Shown in pieces: positions 1-8,313 of a DNA stretch of 64,000 bases. The notes under the pieces are model-generated. The model ran no database searches and was not told where the DNA came from. It was given only the letters and a program-made list of their open reading frames with translations. This DNA is from Pseudonocardia sp. CNS-004 (GTDB lineage Bacteria; Actinomycetota; Actinomycetes; Mycobacteriales; Pseudonocardiaceae): the NCBI GenBank assembly GCA_001942185.1, contig MKJV01000069.1:1-64000 (forward strand), read 5' to 3'. Numbering within the stretch: position 1 is the stretch's first letter; every line of letters begins with the position of its first letter. Made by a program: the position numbers and the translations under genes.

Positions 1-166
1 CAGCACCGAGCTCCAGCAGTTCCTGCTGCCCTACGAGGTCGCGCGCGCCGCACCCGACCCCGACCGCGCGGTCGCCGAGTTCCTCCGCACCACCTACGAA
101 GCCGCCGCGGACCTCGGCCGCTGGGACCGCCCCGCGCTGGAGGACGACCCCCGCCGGTGGGCGTGA
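1..166 (+). CDS. DUF5996 family protein, C-terminal fragment
   Basis: This is the 3' end of a gene that begins before the window. Reading from base 2 it encodes about 54 residues and stops at TGA 164-166. The visible tail contains FLLPYEVARAAPDP, then a helix-rich stretch ending YEAAADLGRWDRPALE, which is how DUF5996 proteins of actinobacteria typically end. DUF5996 has no assigned biochemical role. The flavodoxin gene follows on the same strand about 60 bases later, so co-transcription is possible. The assignment rests on the tail only. Confidence 0.6.
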   Translation, partial: STELQQFLLPYEVARAAPDPDRAVAEFLRTTYEAAADLGRWDRPALEDDPRRWA

Positions 167-226
167 TCACCACAGCGACGGACCGGACCGCCACACCCAG
201 CACGACAACGCTCCCCAGGAGGAACC

Positions 227-828
227 TTGAGCACCGTCAAGCTCGCGATCGTCTACTACTCCGCGACCGGCACTCTCGACGCGATGGCGCACCACGCCGC
301 CGATGGCGCGGAGAAGGCCGGCGCCGAGGTCCGGCTGCGCCGGGTCGCCCGCCCGGCCACCACCGGTGAGCGCGGGGCCACCGACGCCCAGGCCGCGCAC
401 GCCGAGGCCGCGGCGCAGACCCGGCCGCCGAGCCCGACGACATCGTGTGGGCGGACGCCGTGTTGTTCGGCTCCCCCACCCGCTACGGCAACATCGCCGG
501 GCAGCTGAAGACCTTCATCGACTCCCTCGGCCCGCAGTGGGGTCAGGGCCTGCTCGCCGACAAGGTCTACGCAGGCTTCACCGCCAGCCAGACGTTGCAC
601 GGCGGCCAGGAGTCGACGCTGCTCGCGCTGTACAACACGATCCACCACTTCGGCGGGGTCGTCGTGGCGCCGGGCTACACCGACCCCACGAAGTTCGTCG
701 ACGGCAACCCCTACGGCGCCTCGCACGTCACCGGCGCGGACAACGCCCCGCTGCGCGACGCCGACATCGCCGCCCTGCACCACCTCGCCAGCCGCGTCGT
801 GACCGTCGCCGGCCGGCTGGCGAGCTGA
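227..828 (+). CDS. NAD(P)H:quinone oxidoreductase, WrbA/flavodoxin type (frameshifted)
   Basis: FMN-binding flavodoxin-fold protein of the WrbA type, which carries out two-electron reduction of quinones in the cytoplasm. The N-terminal reading begins MSTVKLAIVYYSATGT, the phosphate-binding loop of flavodoxins, after an AGGAGG-like ribosome-binding site. The second half (WADAVLFGSPTRYGNIAGQLKTF, then a GGQESTLLALYNTIHHFG segment) is the canonical WrbA FMN/dimer region. The two halves lie in different frames and join near base 420-440 (…EAAAQTR then PAAEPDDIVWAD), consistent with one lost base. Total length of about 200 residues is normal for the family. The glutaminase gene starts 8 bases downstream. 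Sequence error is more likely than a true pseudogene. Confidence 0.85.
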
Positions 829-835
829 CCGAGGC

Positions 836-2077
836 GTGCGCAACCCCGTTCCCGACTACCTTCACGAGATCCTCGACAGCCTGCGCGACGACCGGGCCGG
901 CGCCGTGGCCGACTACATCCCGCAGCTCGCCGACGCCGACCCGGACGTCCTGGGCGTCGCGCTGACGATCCCGAACGGGCGGACCTACTCGGCAGGCGAC
1001 GACCGGGTCGAGTTCTCCATCCAGTCGATCTCGAAACCGTTCGCCTACGCGGCGGCGCTGATCGACCGCGGCGCCGACGCCGTCGCCGCGACCGTGGGTG
1101 TCGAGCCCTCCGGTGAGGCGTTCGACGAGCTGTCGTTGGAAGGCGGCACCCACCGCCCGAAGAACCCGATGATCAATGCCGGTGCGCTCGCGGTCCACCA
1201 CCTCCTGGCCGGCGACGACGCCACGGGCCAGGACCGGGTGACCCGCATCGTCGAGTTCCTCTCCGAGCTCGCCGGCCGCGTCCTGACCGTGGACGAGGAG
1301 GTCTACCGCTCCGAGATCGAGAGCGCCGACCGCAACCTCGCGATCGTGCACATGCTGCGCAACTACGGGGTCGTCGCCGGCAGCGCACACGCCGTCGTGG
1401 ACGGCTACACGCGACAGTGCGCGGTGCGGGTCACCGTCCGGGACCTCGCCGTCATGAGCGCGACGCTGGCCAATGCCGGCGTCCAGCCCGTCACCGGGAA
1501 CCGGGTCGTTCCCGCCGCCGTCGCGCGCCGGACGCTGGCGGTGATGGCCGGCTGCGGCATGTACGACGCCGCGGGCGACTGGCTCGTACGGGTCGGCATC
1601 CCCGCCAAGAGCGGCGTGGCCGGCGGGCTGATGGGAGCACTGCCGGGTGAGCTCGGCCTCGGCACGGTCTCGCCCCGCCTGGACACGCACGGGAACAGCG
1701 TGCGTGGAGTCGCGATTTGCGAACGTCTCTCCCGCGACATGGGGATGCACCTGATGGACGCCGAACCCCACGGGCTCACCGCGGTCCGCGGAGTCACGGT
1801 CGAGGGCGACACCACCGTCTACGAGATCCAGGGGGCCATCCACTTCCCCGGTGCCGAGGCGATCCTCGACCGCCTGTCCGCGGACGCGATCAGCAGCTCC
1901 ACGGTGACGCTGGACCTCACACGCGTCGACCGGTTCAGCGACGTCGGCCGCCGCATGGTCCTCGAGGCACTGCGCCGCCTGACACTCGACGGCCACACCA
2001 CCGCACTCGTCGACCCCGACACCGTCCTCCCCGATCCGGACCTCGGCGACGGCAGACGCCCGGTGGTGCGGGGTTAG
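836..2077 (+). CDS. glsA: glutaminase A with C-terminal STAS domain
   Basis: Hydrolyses L-glutamine to glutamate and ammonia. This is a serine-dependent glutaminase of the beta-lactamase-like fold, 413 residues. The catalytic S-x-x-K motif is visible as S64-I-S-K67 (within FSIQSISKPFAY), followed by NPMINAGAL and later GIPAKSGVAGG, all hallmarks of bacterial glutaminases. Residues about 310-400 form a STAS domain (AIHFPGAEAILDRLSADA…VTLDLTRVDRFSDVGRRML-like), an arrangement seen in the long actinobacterial form. The GTG start at 836 follows the flavodoxin stop by 8 bases, suggesting one transcript. The STAS domain may sense a ligand or partner; this is inferred from the domain family. Confidence 0.93.
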   Translation: MRNPVPDYLHEILDSLRDDRAGAVADYIPQLADADPDVLGVALTIPNGRTYSAGDDRVEFSIQSISKPFAYAAALIDRGADAVAATVGVEPSGEAFDELSLEGGTHRPKNPMINAGALAVHHLLAGDDATGQDRVTRIVEFLSELAGRVLTVDEEVYRSEIESADRNLAIVHMLRNYGVVAGSAHAVVDGYTRQCAVRVTVRDLAVMSATLANAGVQPVTGNRVVPAAVARRTLAVMAGCGMYDAAGDWLVRVGIPAKSGVAGGLMGALPGELGLGTVSPRLDTHGNSVRGVAICERLSRDMGMHLMDAEPHGLTAVRGVTVEGDTTVYEIQGAIHFPGAEAILDRLSADAISSSTVTLDLTRVDRFSDVGRRMVLEALRRLTLDGHTTALVDPDTVLPDPDLGDGRRPVVRG

Positions 2078-2225
2078 CGCGTCGCCCGCCTCCGGCGTTC
2101 GTGTGCCCGGACCAGGGCGACCATGCTCACGTTGACGGCGACGAGGATCAACAGCGACGGACCGCCGGCTTCGGTCGAGGGCAGCGGCGTGTTCCCCTCC
2201 GCGGACGGCTGATCCGGTGGAGCGG

Positions 2226-2770
2226 CTATGCGGCGGTCGGTGACACCCGGTAGAAGAACGGGCCGGCACCGTTGCGGGCGATCCCGATCAGCAGTGGGCC
2301 GATGTCCTCGATCTGGCGGGCCATCTCCAGACCTCCGACGTGGATCGGTTCGAACCCGGCGTCCCGGTTGAGCCGGTCGACGAGCTCGCGGATCTCCGGC
2401 TCCGCGGCCACCAGGTTGCCCGGGGGTGTCGCCTGCGCCGTCAGCTTCGGGTACTCGGAGGCGAAGTTGGCGCTGAACGACTTCGCCACCGGGCCGCCGG
2501 TGAGGGACCGGACGAGGTGCGCGTTCGACTCGTGGCCGGGATCGCGGGGGCCGTAGACGTTCGTGGCGTCGATCGCGGGTGTGCCGGCGATGCCGGTGAC
2601 CCGCGCGAGTGCGTCGCGACCCTGTCGCCGGGGACGGCGACCACGAGGACATCGGCGTCGGTGCCGTCGCCACCGTCGCGGCCCACCGTGGTGACGGTGT
2701 GCCCGGCCGCCGTCCACAACGCGGCGAGGCCGCCTCCGACGTTGCCTCGACCCAGAACGATGATCTTCAC
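2226..2770 (-). CDS. NADPH-dependent F420 reductase-like protein (frameshifted)
   Basis: Rossmann-fold protein of the NADP/F420 oxidoreductase family. The N-terminus, from GTG at 2770, reads VKIIVLGRGNVGGGLAALW, a GxGxxG nucleotide-binding loop, and continues to DADVLVVAVPGDRV. The frame then shifts by one base near 2610-2620 to TGIAGTPAIDATNVYGPRD and SNAHLVRSLTGGPVAKSFSANFAS, matching the second half of this family (NAKVVKAFN-type strand). About 180 residues, slightly short for the family. A second family member lies at 11431-12138. It lies on the minus strand, downstream of the SDR gene with a 47-base gap, so the two may be co-transcribed. F420 use is inferred, not shown. Confidence 0.75.
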
Positions 2771-2817
2771 AGGTGATCCTCCTACGGGGGGCGGGGAGCG
2801 CTCGTGTCGGTGGCGCC

Positions 2818-3570
2818 TCAGATCTGGTTCGTACCGCCGTCCACGTAGAGGTTCACACCGACGACGTAGCTGCTCTCCTCCGAGGCGAGGAAGGCCACGA
2901 CCGCGGCGGCCTCCTCGGGTCGGCCGAAGCGGCCCTTGGGCACGGTCGCGGCGACGTTCTCCTTGACGGCCCGGAAGGTCTCCTCGTCGCCGAAGGCGGC
3001 GGTGCCCCCAGGAGTCTCGATCCAGGCCGGCGAGACCACGTTGACCCGGATGCCACGCCCCTTGAGCTCGGTGGACCACGTCCGCGCGAACGACCGGACG
3101 GCCGCCTTCGACGCCGCGTACGCGCCGAACGCCTCGACGCCGCGGTCGGCGGCCGTGGAGCCGATCAGGACGACCGAGGCGCCGTCGTTCAACACCTGGA
3201 GCGCCTTCTGCACGGTGAACACCATGCCTCGGACGTTGACCCCGAAGGTCTGGTCGAAGTGCTCCTCGGTGGTCTGCTCCAACGTCACGAACGCACCGAC
3301 CGCCGCGTTCGCCACGAGCACGTCCAGCCCCTTGCCCCGTGCCCGGACCGCCTCGTAGAGCCGGTCCAGGTCCTCCGGCTCCGAGACGTCGCCGACGACC
3401 GCCGTGGCACGGGCCGGTCCGATGGACTCGACGGCGGCGTCCAGCACGTCCTTGCGCCGCCCCGTGATGAACACGTAGGCGCCCTCGTCCGCCAGCCGCA
3501 CCGCGGTGGCCAGGCCGATCCCGGTGCTGCCACCGGTCACCACTGATGTCTTGCCCTCGAGCTGCCCCAC
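2818..3570 (-). CDS. SDR family oxidoreductase
   Basis: Classical short-chain dehydrogenase/reductase of 250 residues, predicted to be a cytosolic NAD(P)(H)-dependent enzyme with unknown substrate. The cofactor loop TGGSTGIG sits at residues 12-19, the structural NAA motif is VANAAVG, and the active-site triad includes Ser in LIGSTA and YAASK. The C-terminus has the usual VGVNLYVDGGT. The glycine-loop spacing and an arginine after the second strand (TGRRKD) favour NADP(H). A GACCGAT-type element lies 52-89 bases upstream on the same strand, shared with three other genes here, suggesting joint control, perhaps by the adjacent LuxR/ATPase regulator. Confidence 0.9.
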   Translation of the reverse strand: MGQLEGKTSVVTGGSTGIGLATAVRLADEGAYVFITGRRKDVLDAAVESIGPARATAVVGDVSEPEDLDRLYEAVRARGKGLDVLVANAAVGAFVTLEQTTEEHFDQTFGVNVRGMVFTVQKALQVLNDGASVVLIGSTAADRGVEAFGAYAASKAAVRSFARTWSTELKGRGIRVNVVSPAWIETPGGTAAFGDEETFRAVKENVAATVPKGRFGRPEEAAAVVAFLASEESSYVVGVNLYVDGGTNQI

Positions 3571-3622
3571 GGGCGTGCCTCCGTACCTCGCTGCGCTGAT
3601 CCGGCTCGCGGGGAAGCTACGA

Positions 3623-3659
3623 GGATCCGGGTCCGTACGGATCGGGCGCGCAATCGGTC
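3623..3659 (-). promoter_or_regulatory. GACCGAT-type element, copy 1 (upstream of SDR gene)
   Basis: Read on the minus strand, GACCGATT at 3659-3652 is followed, after six bases, by CCGATCCG and then ACGGACCCGGATCC. The same GACCGAT-[T/C]-N6-[C/G]-GATCC arrangement with identical spacing is found at 6512, 7270 and 10276, each ahead of a gene. Operator or promoter role is inferred from recurrence and position. Confidence 0.55.
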
Positions 3660-3673
3660 ATCAGCACAGCGGC

Positions 3674-6433
3674 TCAGTCACCGGCCGCGCCGAGCCGTAG
3701 GTCGCCCGCGAAGTCGATCCGGGCCAGCTCGGCACGGGAGGTGATGCCGAGCTTGGGGTAGACGCTGGCCAGGTGGTGGCCGACCGTGCGGGGGCTGATC
3801 AACAGCTGGGCCGCGATCTCCCGGTTGGTCAGGCGGTCCGCCGCCAGCCGCGCGACCCGCAGCTCCTGCGCGGTCAGCCCGGCCGCGGTCGCGGCATCGG
3901 GCACGCGGGGGGCGGCCGGCCGCTCGGTCAGGGCCTGCTCGCCCAGCGCTCGCACCCGCAGCGGTTCCGCACCGAGGCTGTCGAAGACCTCGGCCGCCCC
4001 GGCGAGCTGGATCCGGGCGTCGGCCCGGCGACGCGCCCGCCGCAGCCACTCCCCGTACAGGAGCCGGGTGCGGGCGTGCTCGAACGGGTACGCGCCCGCG
4101 CCCGCGACGTCCAGGGCGGCGCGGAACGAGGCCTCGGCCGCCGATCCGTCCTGGACGAGGGCGCGGAGCCGGTGGCCGGCCGCGCGGGCCCAGGCGGCGC
4201 CCGTGCGCTGTGCCCACTCCTCCACCATGACGACCCGGTCCTCGACGACGTCCGCGCTCCCGACCTGCACCGCCGCCTCCACGGTGTCCACGGCGGCGAG
4301 CAGCGCGAAGACGGGGTGAGCGGCCTCGTGGCCGGGCTCGGCGAGACGCCGCAGGTCGCTCAGTGCCTCCTGGGGACGACCGTCGAACAGCGCCGCCCGT
4401 CCACGCTGCCAGTAGGCCCCCGCGCTGAGCGCACGCACACCGCGCGGAACCGAGACCTGTAGGACGCGGGTGGCGTGGTCGGCGACGGCGCGGCCGTTGC
4501 CCCGGCCGGCGGCCACCGCGAGGAGGGACGCGTGGCACTGCGTCGCCACGTGGTCTGCCCCGACCTCCTCGGCCAGCAGCAGCGCCTCGCCCGCCGCGGC
4601 CTCGACGGCATCCCACCGGCCCGCGTTGAGGTCGAGGATCGCGGTCTGGGAGAGCACCACGGCCAGCGCGGCGAGCTCGTGGCGCCGCCGCAGCTGTGCG
4701 GCCTGCACGCGCAGCACGTCGAGCAGCCCGTCCTCGATCCCCCATCCCTGGACCAACGGCACGGGCGGAAGCAGCTCCCACGCGGCCGCACCGAGCCGGG
4801 CAACCGTGCCGCTGTCCATGTCCAGGGACGTCGGGCCGGCCTCACCGGCCTCGTCGTAGCAGGACCACCAGTTCCGCAGCACGGGCATCAGCTCCGACAG
4901 CGCGGGATCACCGTCGGTGTCCACGGCCCGCACCTGCTGCAGCGCCTCCCGCTGCAGGTCGGACCGGCCGGCCGACCACGCGGCGCGAACCGCCACCGTG
5001 CCCAGCTCCAGCGCACGCCAGGTGTCCGGGACCACGGCCATGTCGCAGACCAGGTAGCGCTGGGCGCGCTCGGGGATGCCGTGGGCGAACTCGAGGATGC
5101 CGCGCAGGCCGCCGCTCATCCGCGCGGCGGGAAGCTCACCGCACTGGCGCTCGGCGTCCTCGATCAGTTGCCGCGCAGCCTCGCCGCGGCCGGCGTCCCA
5201 CGCGGCACGGGCGGCCGCGGCCAGTCGACGCCCCGCCGCGTCCGGCGCAGGCGAGAGCTCGGCCGCCCGCCGCAGTGTGCGGGCCCCCATCGGCCCCGCG
5301 CTGCGTTGCAGGCACTGCTCGGCGGCCTGCTCCAGCAGCGAGGCGACGTCCTCGTCCGGCCCGTCGGCGGCGGCGGCCAGGTGCCAGGCCCGCTCCCCGA
5401 CGGCACTCGTCGGCAGGGCGGCCGCCAGCGCCCGGTGCACGGCCTGCCTCTCCAGGAAGGGGGCGCCGTCGTAGACCGCCGCCCGGATCAGCGGGTGCCG
5501 GAACTCCAGCCGGGCCCCCGAGCCGCGGATCAGGCCGGAGCGCAGGGCCTCCTCCCAGCTGGACGTGTCGACGCCCCACGCGGACCCGGCACGGTGCAGG
5601 ACGTGCCGGTCGCCCCGGTCCTCGGCGGCGGCCAGCAGCAGCAACGCCCGTGCCGACGGCTTCAGGGCCTCGACCCGCGCGCAGAACGCCCGCTGCAGCC
5701 GCGGCCCGACCGGCACCGGCCCCCCGGACGGCAGGAGGAGCGTCTCGCCGTCGATCTCGCGGTCGAGGGTGGGCAGCTCGTGCAGCGCCAACGGGTTGCC
5801 CCCGGCCGCCCAGACCGCGTGGTCGACCAGCGCCTCGTCGGCATCCGGCACGACGGCGTCGACCAGCCGGCGTGCGTCGTCGTCGGCCAGACCGACGACC
5901 TCCATCGCCGGCAACCCCTCCCACGGCCCCGAGGTGGGATCCTCGTGCCCGGTGAGCAGCACCACGACCGGCTCCGTCGCCACCCGGCGCGCGAGGAATC
6001 CCAGGCAGTGCGCGGTCGCCTCGTCGACCCACTGGGCGTCGTCCACCACGACGACCACCGGTCGCTCCCGCGCAAGACCGCTGACCAGCGACAGCACGGC
6101 CGCGCCGATGAGGAACCGGTTGGTCGTGTCCCGGCTCATCCCCAGCGCGCCGCGCAGCGCCGCTGCCTGCGGGGCGGCGAGCCTCTCCAGCCGGTCCACC
6201 ACCGGCCACAGCAGCTCGTGCAGCGCCGCGAAGGCGAGCCCCGACTCCATCCGGGTGCCCCGGCACCGCAGCACGGTCGCGTCGGACGCCGCCGCGACGG
6301 CGTGTTCGAGCAGGGCGGTCTTGCCGATGCCCGGCTCGCCCCACAACACGAGCGCGGAACCCGCGCCGTGTGCCGCGCGGTCCAGCAGCCCGTCGAGGGC
6401 CGCCGTCTCGACGCGCCGCCCGAACAGCTCCAT
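3674..6433 (-). CDS. large ATP-binding LuxR-family transcriptional regulator (LAL type)
   Basis: A 919-residue regulator combining an N-terminal AAA-type ATPase with a C-terminal LuxR helix-turn-helix, the LAL architecture common in actinomycetes. The Walker A motif GEPGIGKT is at residues 32-39, and the Walker B-like VVVVVDDAQWVDE is near residue 130. A long helical, TPR-like middle follows. The DNA-binding domain begins about residue 850 (LTAQELRVARLAADRLTNREIA) and ends with SPRTVGHHL. It is divergent from the isochorismatase-family hydrolase across about 130 bases that contain a 51-bp element repeated upstream of the LLM gene. It is the natural candidate to control the GACCGAT-element genes around it; this is inferred from proximity. 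Confidence 0.92.
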   Translation of the reverse strand: MELFGRRVETAALDGLLDRAAHGAGSALVLWGEPGIGKTALLEHAVAAASDATVLRCRGTRMESGLAFAALHELLWPVVDRLERLAAPQAAALRGALGMSRDTTNRFLIGAAVLSLVSGLARERPVVVVVDDAQWVDEATAHCLGFLARRVATEPVVVLLTGHEDPTSGPWEGLPAMEVVGLADDDARRLVDAVVPDADEALVDHAVWAAGGNPLALHELPTLDREIDGETLLLPSGGPVPVGPRLQRAFCARVEALKPSARALLLLAAAEDRGDRHVLHRAGSAWGVDTSSWEEALRSGLIRGSGARLEFRHPLIRAAVYDGAPFLERQAVHRALAAALPTSAVGERAWHLAAAADGPDEDVASLLEQAAEQCLQRSAGPMGARTLRRAAELSPAPDAAGRRLAAAARAAWDAGRGEAARQLIEDAERQCGELPAARMSGGLRGILEFAHGIPERAQRYLVCDMAVVPDTWRALELGTVAVRAAWSAGRSDLQREALQQVRAVDTDGDPALSELMPVLRNWWSCYDEAGEAGPTSLDMDSGTVARLGAAAWELLPPVPLVQGWGIEDGLLDVLRVQAAQLRRRHELAALAVVLSQTAILDLNAGRWDAVEAAAGEALLLAEEVGADHVATQCHASLLAVAAGRGNGRAVADHATRVLQVSVPRGVRALSAGAYWQRGRAALFDGRPQEALSDLRRLAEPGHEAAHPVFALLAAVDTVEAAVQVGSADVVEDRVVMVEEWAQRTGAAWARAAGHRLRALVQDGSAAEASFRAALDVAGAGAYPFEHARTRLLYGEWLRRARRRADARIQLAGAAEVFDSLGAEPLRVRALGEQALTERPAAPRVPDAATAAGLTAQELRVARLAADRLTNREIAAQLLISPRTVGHHLASVYPKLGITSRAELARIDFAGDLRLGAAGD

Positions 6434-6511
6434 GCCCCACCCCAGAACGTCTCGCCAGGCCGCAGTGGTGCGGCCGTTCCGAGGCTATAGTCCGATCTGC
6501 CCATTGTGGTC

Positions 6512-6562
6512 GACCGATCGACCGGCGGATCCGGTGAGGGCCGACGCGCTCGACACTCGATC
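6512..6562 (+). promoter_or_regulatory. GACCGAT-type element, copy 2 (51-bp block)
   Basis: GACCGATCGACCGGCGGATC opens a 51-base block whose remainder (GGTGAGGGCCG…CGACACTCGATC) is matched at 45 of 51 positions by the block at 10276-10326. It lies in the gap between the divergent LAL regulator and the hydrolase and ends 3 bases before the GTG start at 6566. The conservation as DNA between two unrelated genes argues for a regulatory role rather than coding sequence. Confidence 0.65.
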
Positions 6563-6565
6563 GCC

Positions 6566-7225
6566 GTGACCACGAAGACCGGGCTCGATGCGCTGCTGAC
6601 CCCGCAGGAGTGCGTCCTCCTGCTGATCGACCACCAGCCGTTCCAGTTCGCCAACCTCCACAGCCACGAACCGACGCTGGTCGTCAACAACGTCGTCGGG
6701 CTCGCGAAGACCGCCAAGGCGTTCGGCGTCCCCACGATCCTGACCACCGTCGTGGAGGAGCGCGGCGGCTACCTGATCCCCGCGCTGCAGGGCCTCTTCC
6801 CCGACCAGAAGCCGATCAACCGGACCTCCATCAACACCTGGGAGGACAGCCGCGTGGTGGACGCCGTCGCGGCGACCGGGCGCAAGAAGCTGGTCATCGC
6901 CGGCCTCTGGACGGAGATCTGCGTGGCCATGCCCGCGATCCAGGCCCTGGACGACGACTACGCCGTCTACGTCGTGACCGACGCCTCCGGCGGGGTGTCG
7001 GCCGAAGCGCACGACACGGCGGTGCGGCGCATGGTCCAGGCGGGCGTGGTGCCGATGACGTGGATGGCCGTGCAGGGCGAGCTGCAGCGGGACTGGGCCC
7101 GCGACGCGACCGTCCCGGCGCTCGCGCAGGTCATCGCGCAGCACGGCGGCGGCACCGGCGTCGCGTTCGGCTGGGAGACGCAGCTGCTCGAAACCCCCAC
7201 CCCCACCACCGGCACCCGCGCGTGA
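6566..7225 (+). CDS. isochorismatase-family cysteine hydrolase (YcaC-like)
   Basis: A 219-residue hydrolase of the isochorismatase-like superfamily, closest in pattern to YcaC-type amidohydrolases. The catalytic Asp is D22 in LLLIDHQPFQ and the nucleophile is C119 in GLWTEICVAMPA. SINTWED near residues 88-94 is typical of the YcaC branch. Its substrate is unknown. An upstream in-frame ATG exists at 6506, but codons 1-20 from there are encoded by a DNA element repeated elsewhere in non-coding sequence, so the GTG at 6566 is preferred. No clear ribosome-binding site precedes it, and a nearly leaderless mRNA is possible. It is divergent from the LAL regulator, a common regulator-target arrangement. 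Confidence 0.88.
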   Translation: MTTKTGLDALLTPQECVLLLIDHQPFQFANLHSHEPTLVVNNVVGLAKTAKAFGVPTILTTVVEERGGYLIPALQGLFPDQKPINRTSINTWEDSRVVDAVAATGRKKLVIAGLWTEICVAMPAIQALDDDYAVYVVTDASGGVSAEAHDTAVRRMVQAGVVPMTWMAVQGELQRDWARDATVPALAQVIAQHGGGTGVAFGWETQLLETPTPTTGTRA

Positions 7226-7269
7226 CGGCGCAGGCGCTCGGCACAGCGATGAGCTCCGCCTCCGCGGAT

Positions 7270-7305
7270 GACCGATTCGGTGTCCGATCCGCCCGGACCC
7301 GATCC
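7270..7305 (+). promoter_or_regulatory. GACCGAT-type element, copy 3
   Basis: GACCGATT at 7270-7277 is followed by six bases and CCGATCC at 7284-7290, then GCCCGGACCCGATCC. The second half resembles copy 1 (ACGGACCCGGATCC). It lies 75 bases ahead of the GNAT gene at 7380. Role inferred from recurrence. Confidence 0.5.
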
Positions 7306-7379
7306 TTCGTGGAGTCGAGGTCCGTGACAGGCCTCGGCGCACACATGACCGAGGGCATCGTCGACGTGGTGATCGACTC

Positions 7380-7772
7380 GTGAGTTGGCACGCGACCGAC
7401 AGGACCGGCGCCGCTGTGACGATCGGGCTCGAGGAGACGGTCCCGATGGGCGCCTACGTGGTCGGGCTCGGTGACGGCCCGCCGGTCGGCAGGGCCCAGT
7501 TCGTCGATCCACCCGGCGCGGCAGACGAGCGGATCTTCTTCCACACCGAGGTCGACGAGGAGTACGGCGGCCGCGGACTGGCCGGCCTGCTGCTGCGGGA
7601 GGCGCTCGCGGACAGCATCCGCAGGAAGCTCACCGTGGTGCCCGTGTGCCCGTTGTTCGCCCGCCACCTGAGGGCCCACGGCGACGAGTTCGTCGCCGCC
7701 GGGGGTGCGTTCCGCCGCCCGACCCGCGACGACCTCGCACTGGTGGCGCGCGCGACCCGGGGCGGGACGTGA
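7380..7772 (+). CDS. GNAT-like N-acetyltransferase, YjdJ type
   Basis: A 130-residue small acetyltransferase-fold protein. The acetyl-CoA-binding motif A is visible as EEYGGRGLAGLLLREAL (about residues 60-76), followed by VVPVCPLFARHLRAH, the Cys-Pro segment conserved in the short YjdJ/GNAT proteins. The acetyl acceptor is unknown. GTG at 7380 is taken as start; GTG at 7416 is an alternative that would remove 12 residues outside the conserved core. A GACCGAT-type element precedes it. The AhpD-like gene follows 67 bases downstream on the same strand. Confidence 0.75.
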   Translation: MSWHATDRTGAAVTIGLEETVPMGAYVVGLGDGPPVGRAQFVDPPGAADERIFFHTEVDEEYGGRGLAGLLLREALADSIRRKLTVVPVCPLFARHLRAHGDEFVAAGGAFRRPTRDDLALVARATRGGT

Positions 7773-7839
7773 GGCACGACTGGTAGAACGACCGGGGTCG
7801 ATCTCTGGAGGGTGGCAGGTGCGGGCTGAGGGGGAGACG

Positions 7840-8313
7840 ATGCACCCGGCGCTGGACAAGGTGATGCCCGAGGCGTGGCAGGCCGCGCAGGCGTTCTCGT
7901 CGGCCATCCGGGAAGCGGCATCGGCACGGGGGCTCTCGGCGCAGGAAGCCGAGCTGATCAAGGTACGCGCGTCGCAGCTCAACGCGTGTGCGTTCTGCCT
8001 GGACCTGCACTCCCGTCAGGCGCGGCAGGCGGGGATCGGGCAGCAGAAGCTGGACCTGTTGCCCGCGTGGCGGGAGGCCGGGCTGTTCGACGAGCGGGAG
8101 CGGGCGGTGCTCGCGGTGGCGGAGGCCGCGACCGCGCTCCCCCTGACCGACGAGGCGGAGGCCGACCTGCTCGGCGCCCGGTCGGTCCTCGGCGAGGAGG
8201 CCTTCGTCGCAGCCGAGTGGGTGGCGGCCACGATCAACGCGTTCAACCGGATCTCGATCCTCAGCCGGCATCCGGTCCGGCCCCGCGACAGCGAAGGGAA
8301 GCTCGTCCGATGA
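7840..8313 (+). CDS. carboxymuconolactone decarboxylase family protein (AhpD-like)
   Basis: A 157-residue all-helical alkylhydroperoxidase D-like protein. The redox motif C-x-x-C is present in NACAFCLDLHSRQARQAG, with the downstream His that completes the AhpD active site. These proteins reduce peroxides or act as disulfide relays; the partner here is not known. ATG at 7840 is preferred because GAGGGGGAG lies 4-12 bases upstream. Its stop overlaps the pirin gene start (ATGA at 8310-8313), implying translational coupling of two redox-linked proteins. Confidence 0.87.
   Translation: MHPALDKVMPEAWQAAQAFSSAIREAASARGLSAQEAELIKVRASQLNACAFCLDLHSRQARQAGIGQQKLDLLPAWREAGLFDERERAVLAVAEAATALPLTDEAEADLLGARSVLGEEAFVAAEWVAATINAFNRISILSRHPVRPRDSEGKLVR

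Noticed and set aside
227-828. Calling the frameshifted genes true pseudogenes
   Set aside because: All junctions look like single lost bases in otherwise well-conserved genes across unrelated functions; sequence error explains this better. Only the methyltransferase and DUF389 fragments, which lack whole domains, are listed as remnants.
2078-2225. Hydrophobic minus-strand tail (SLLILVAVNVSMVALVRAHE) downstream of the F420 reductase-like gene
   Set aside because: It looks like a membrane segment but has no start codon or ribosome-binding site nearby; could be a chance extension or part of a broken gene.
728-2269. Long open reading (513 codons) antisense to glutaminase
   Set aside because: Arg/Gly/Asp-rich low-complexity product with no family pattern; the opposite strand encodes a clear glutaminase. 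Typical shadow in high-GC DNA.
4475-6490. Plus-strand open reading of 671 codons opposite the LAL regulator
   Set aside because: Composition is dominated by Gln/Arg/Pro/Gly without motifs; the regulator on the minus strand has Walker and HTH motifs.
6506-6565. Upstream ATG at 6506 as start of the isochorismatase-family gene
   Set aside because: The extra 20 codons coincide with a DNA block repeated upstream of the LLM gene, where it is not coding, so the GTG at 6566 is preferred.
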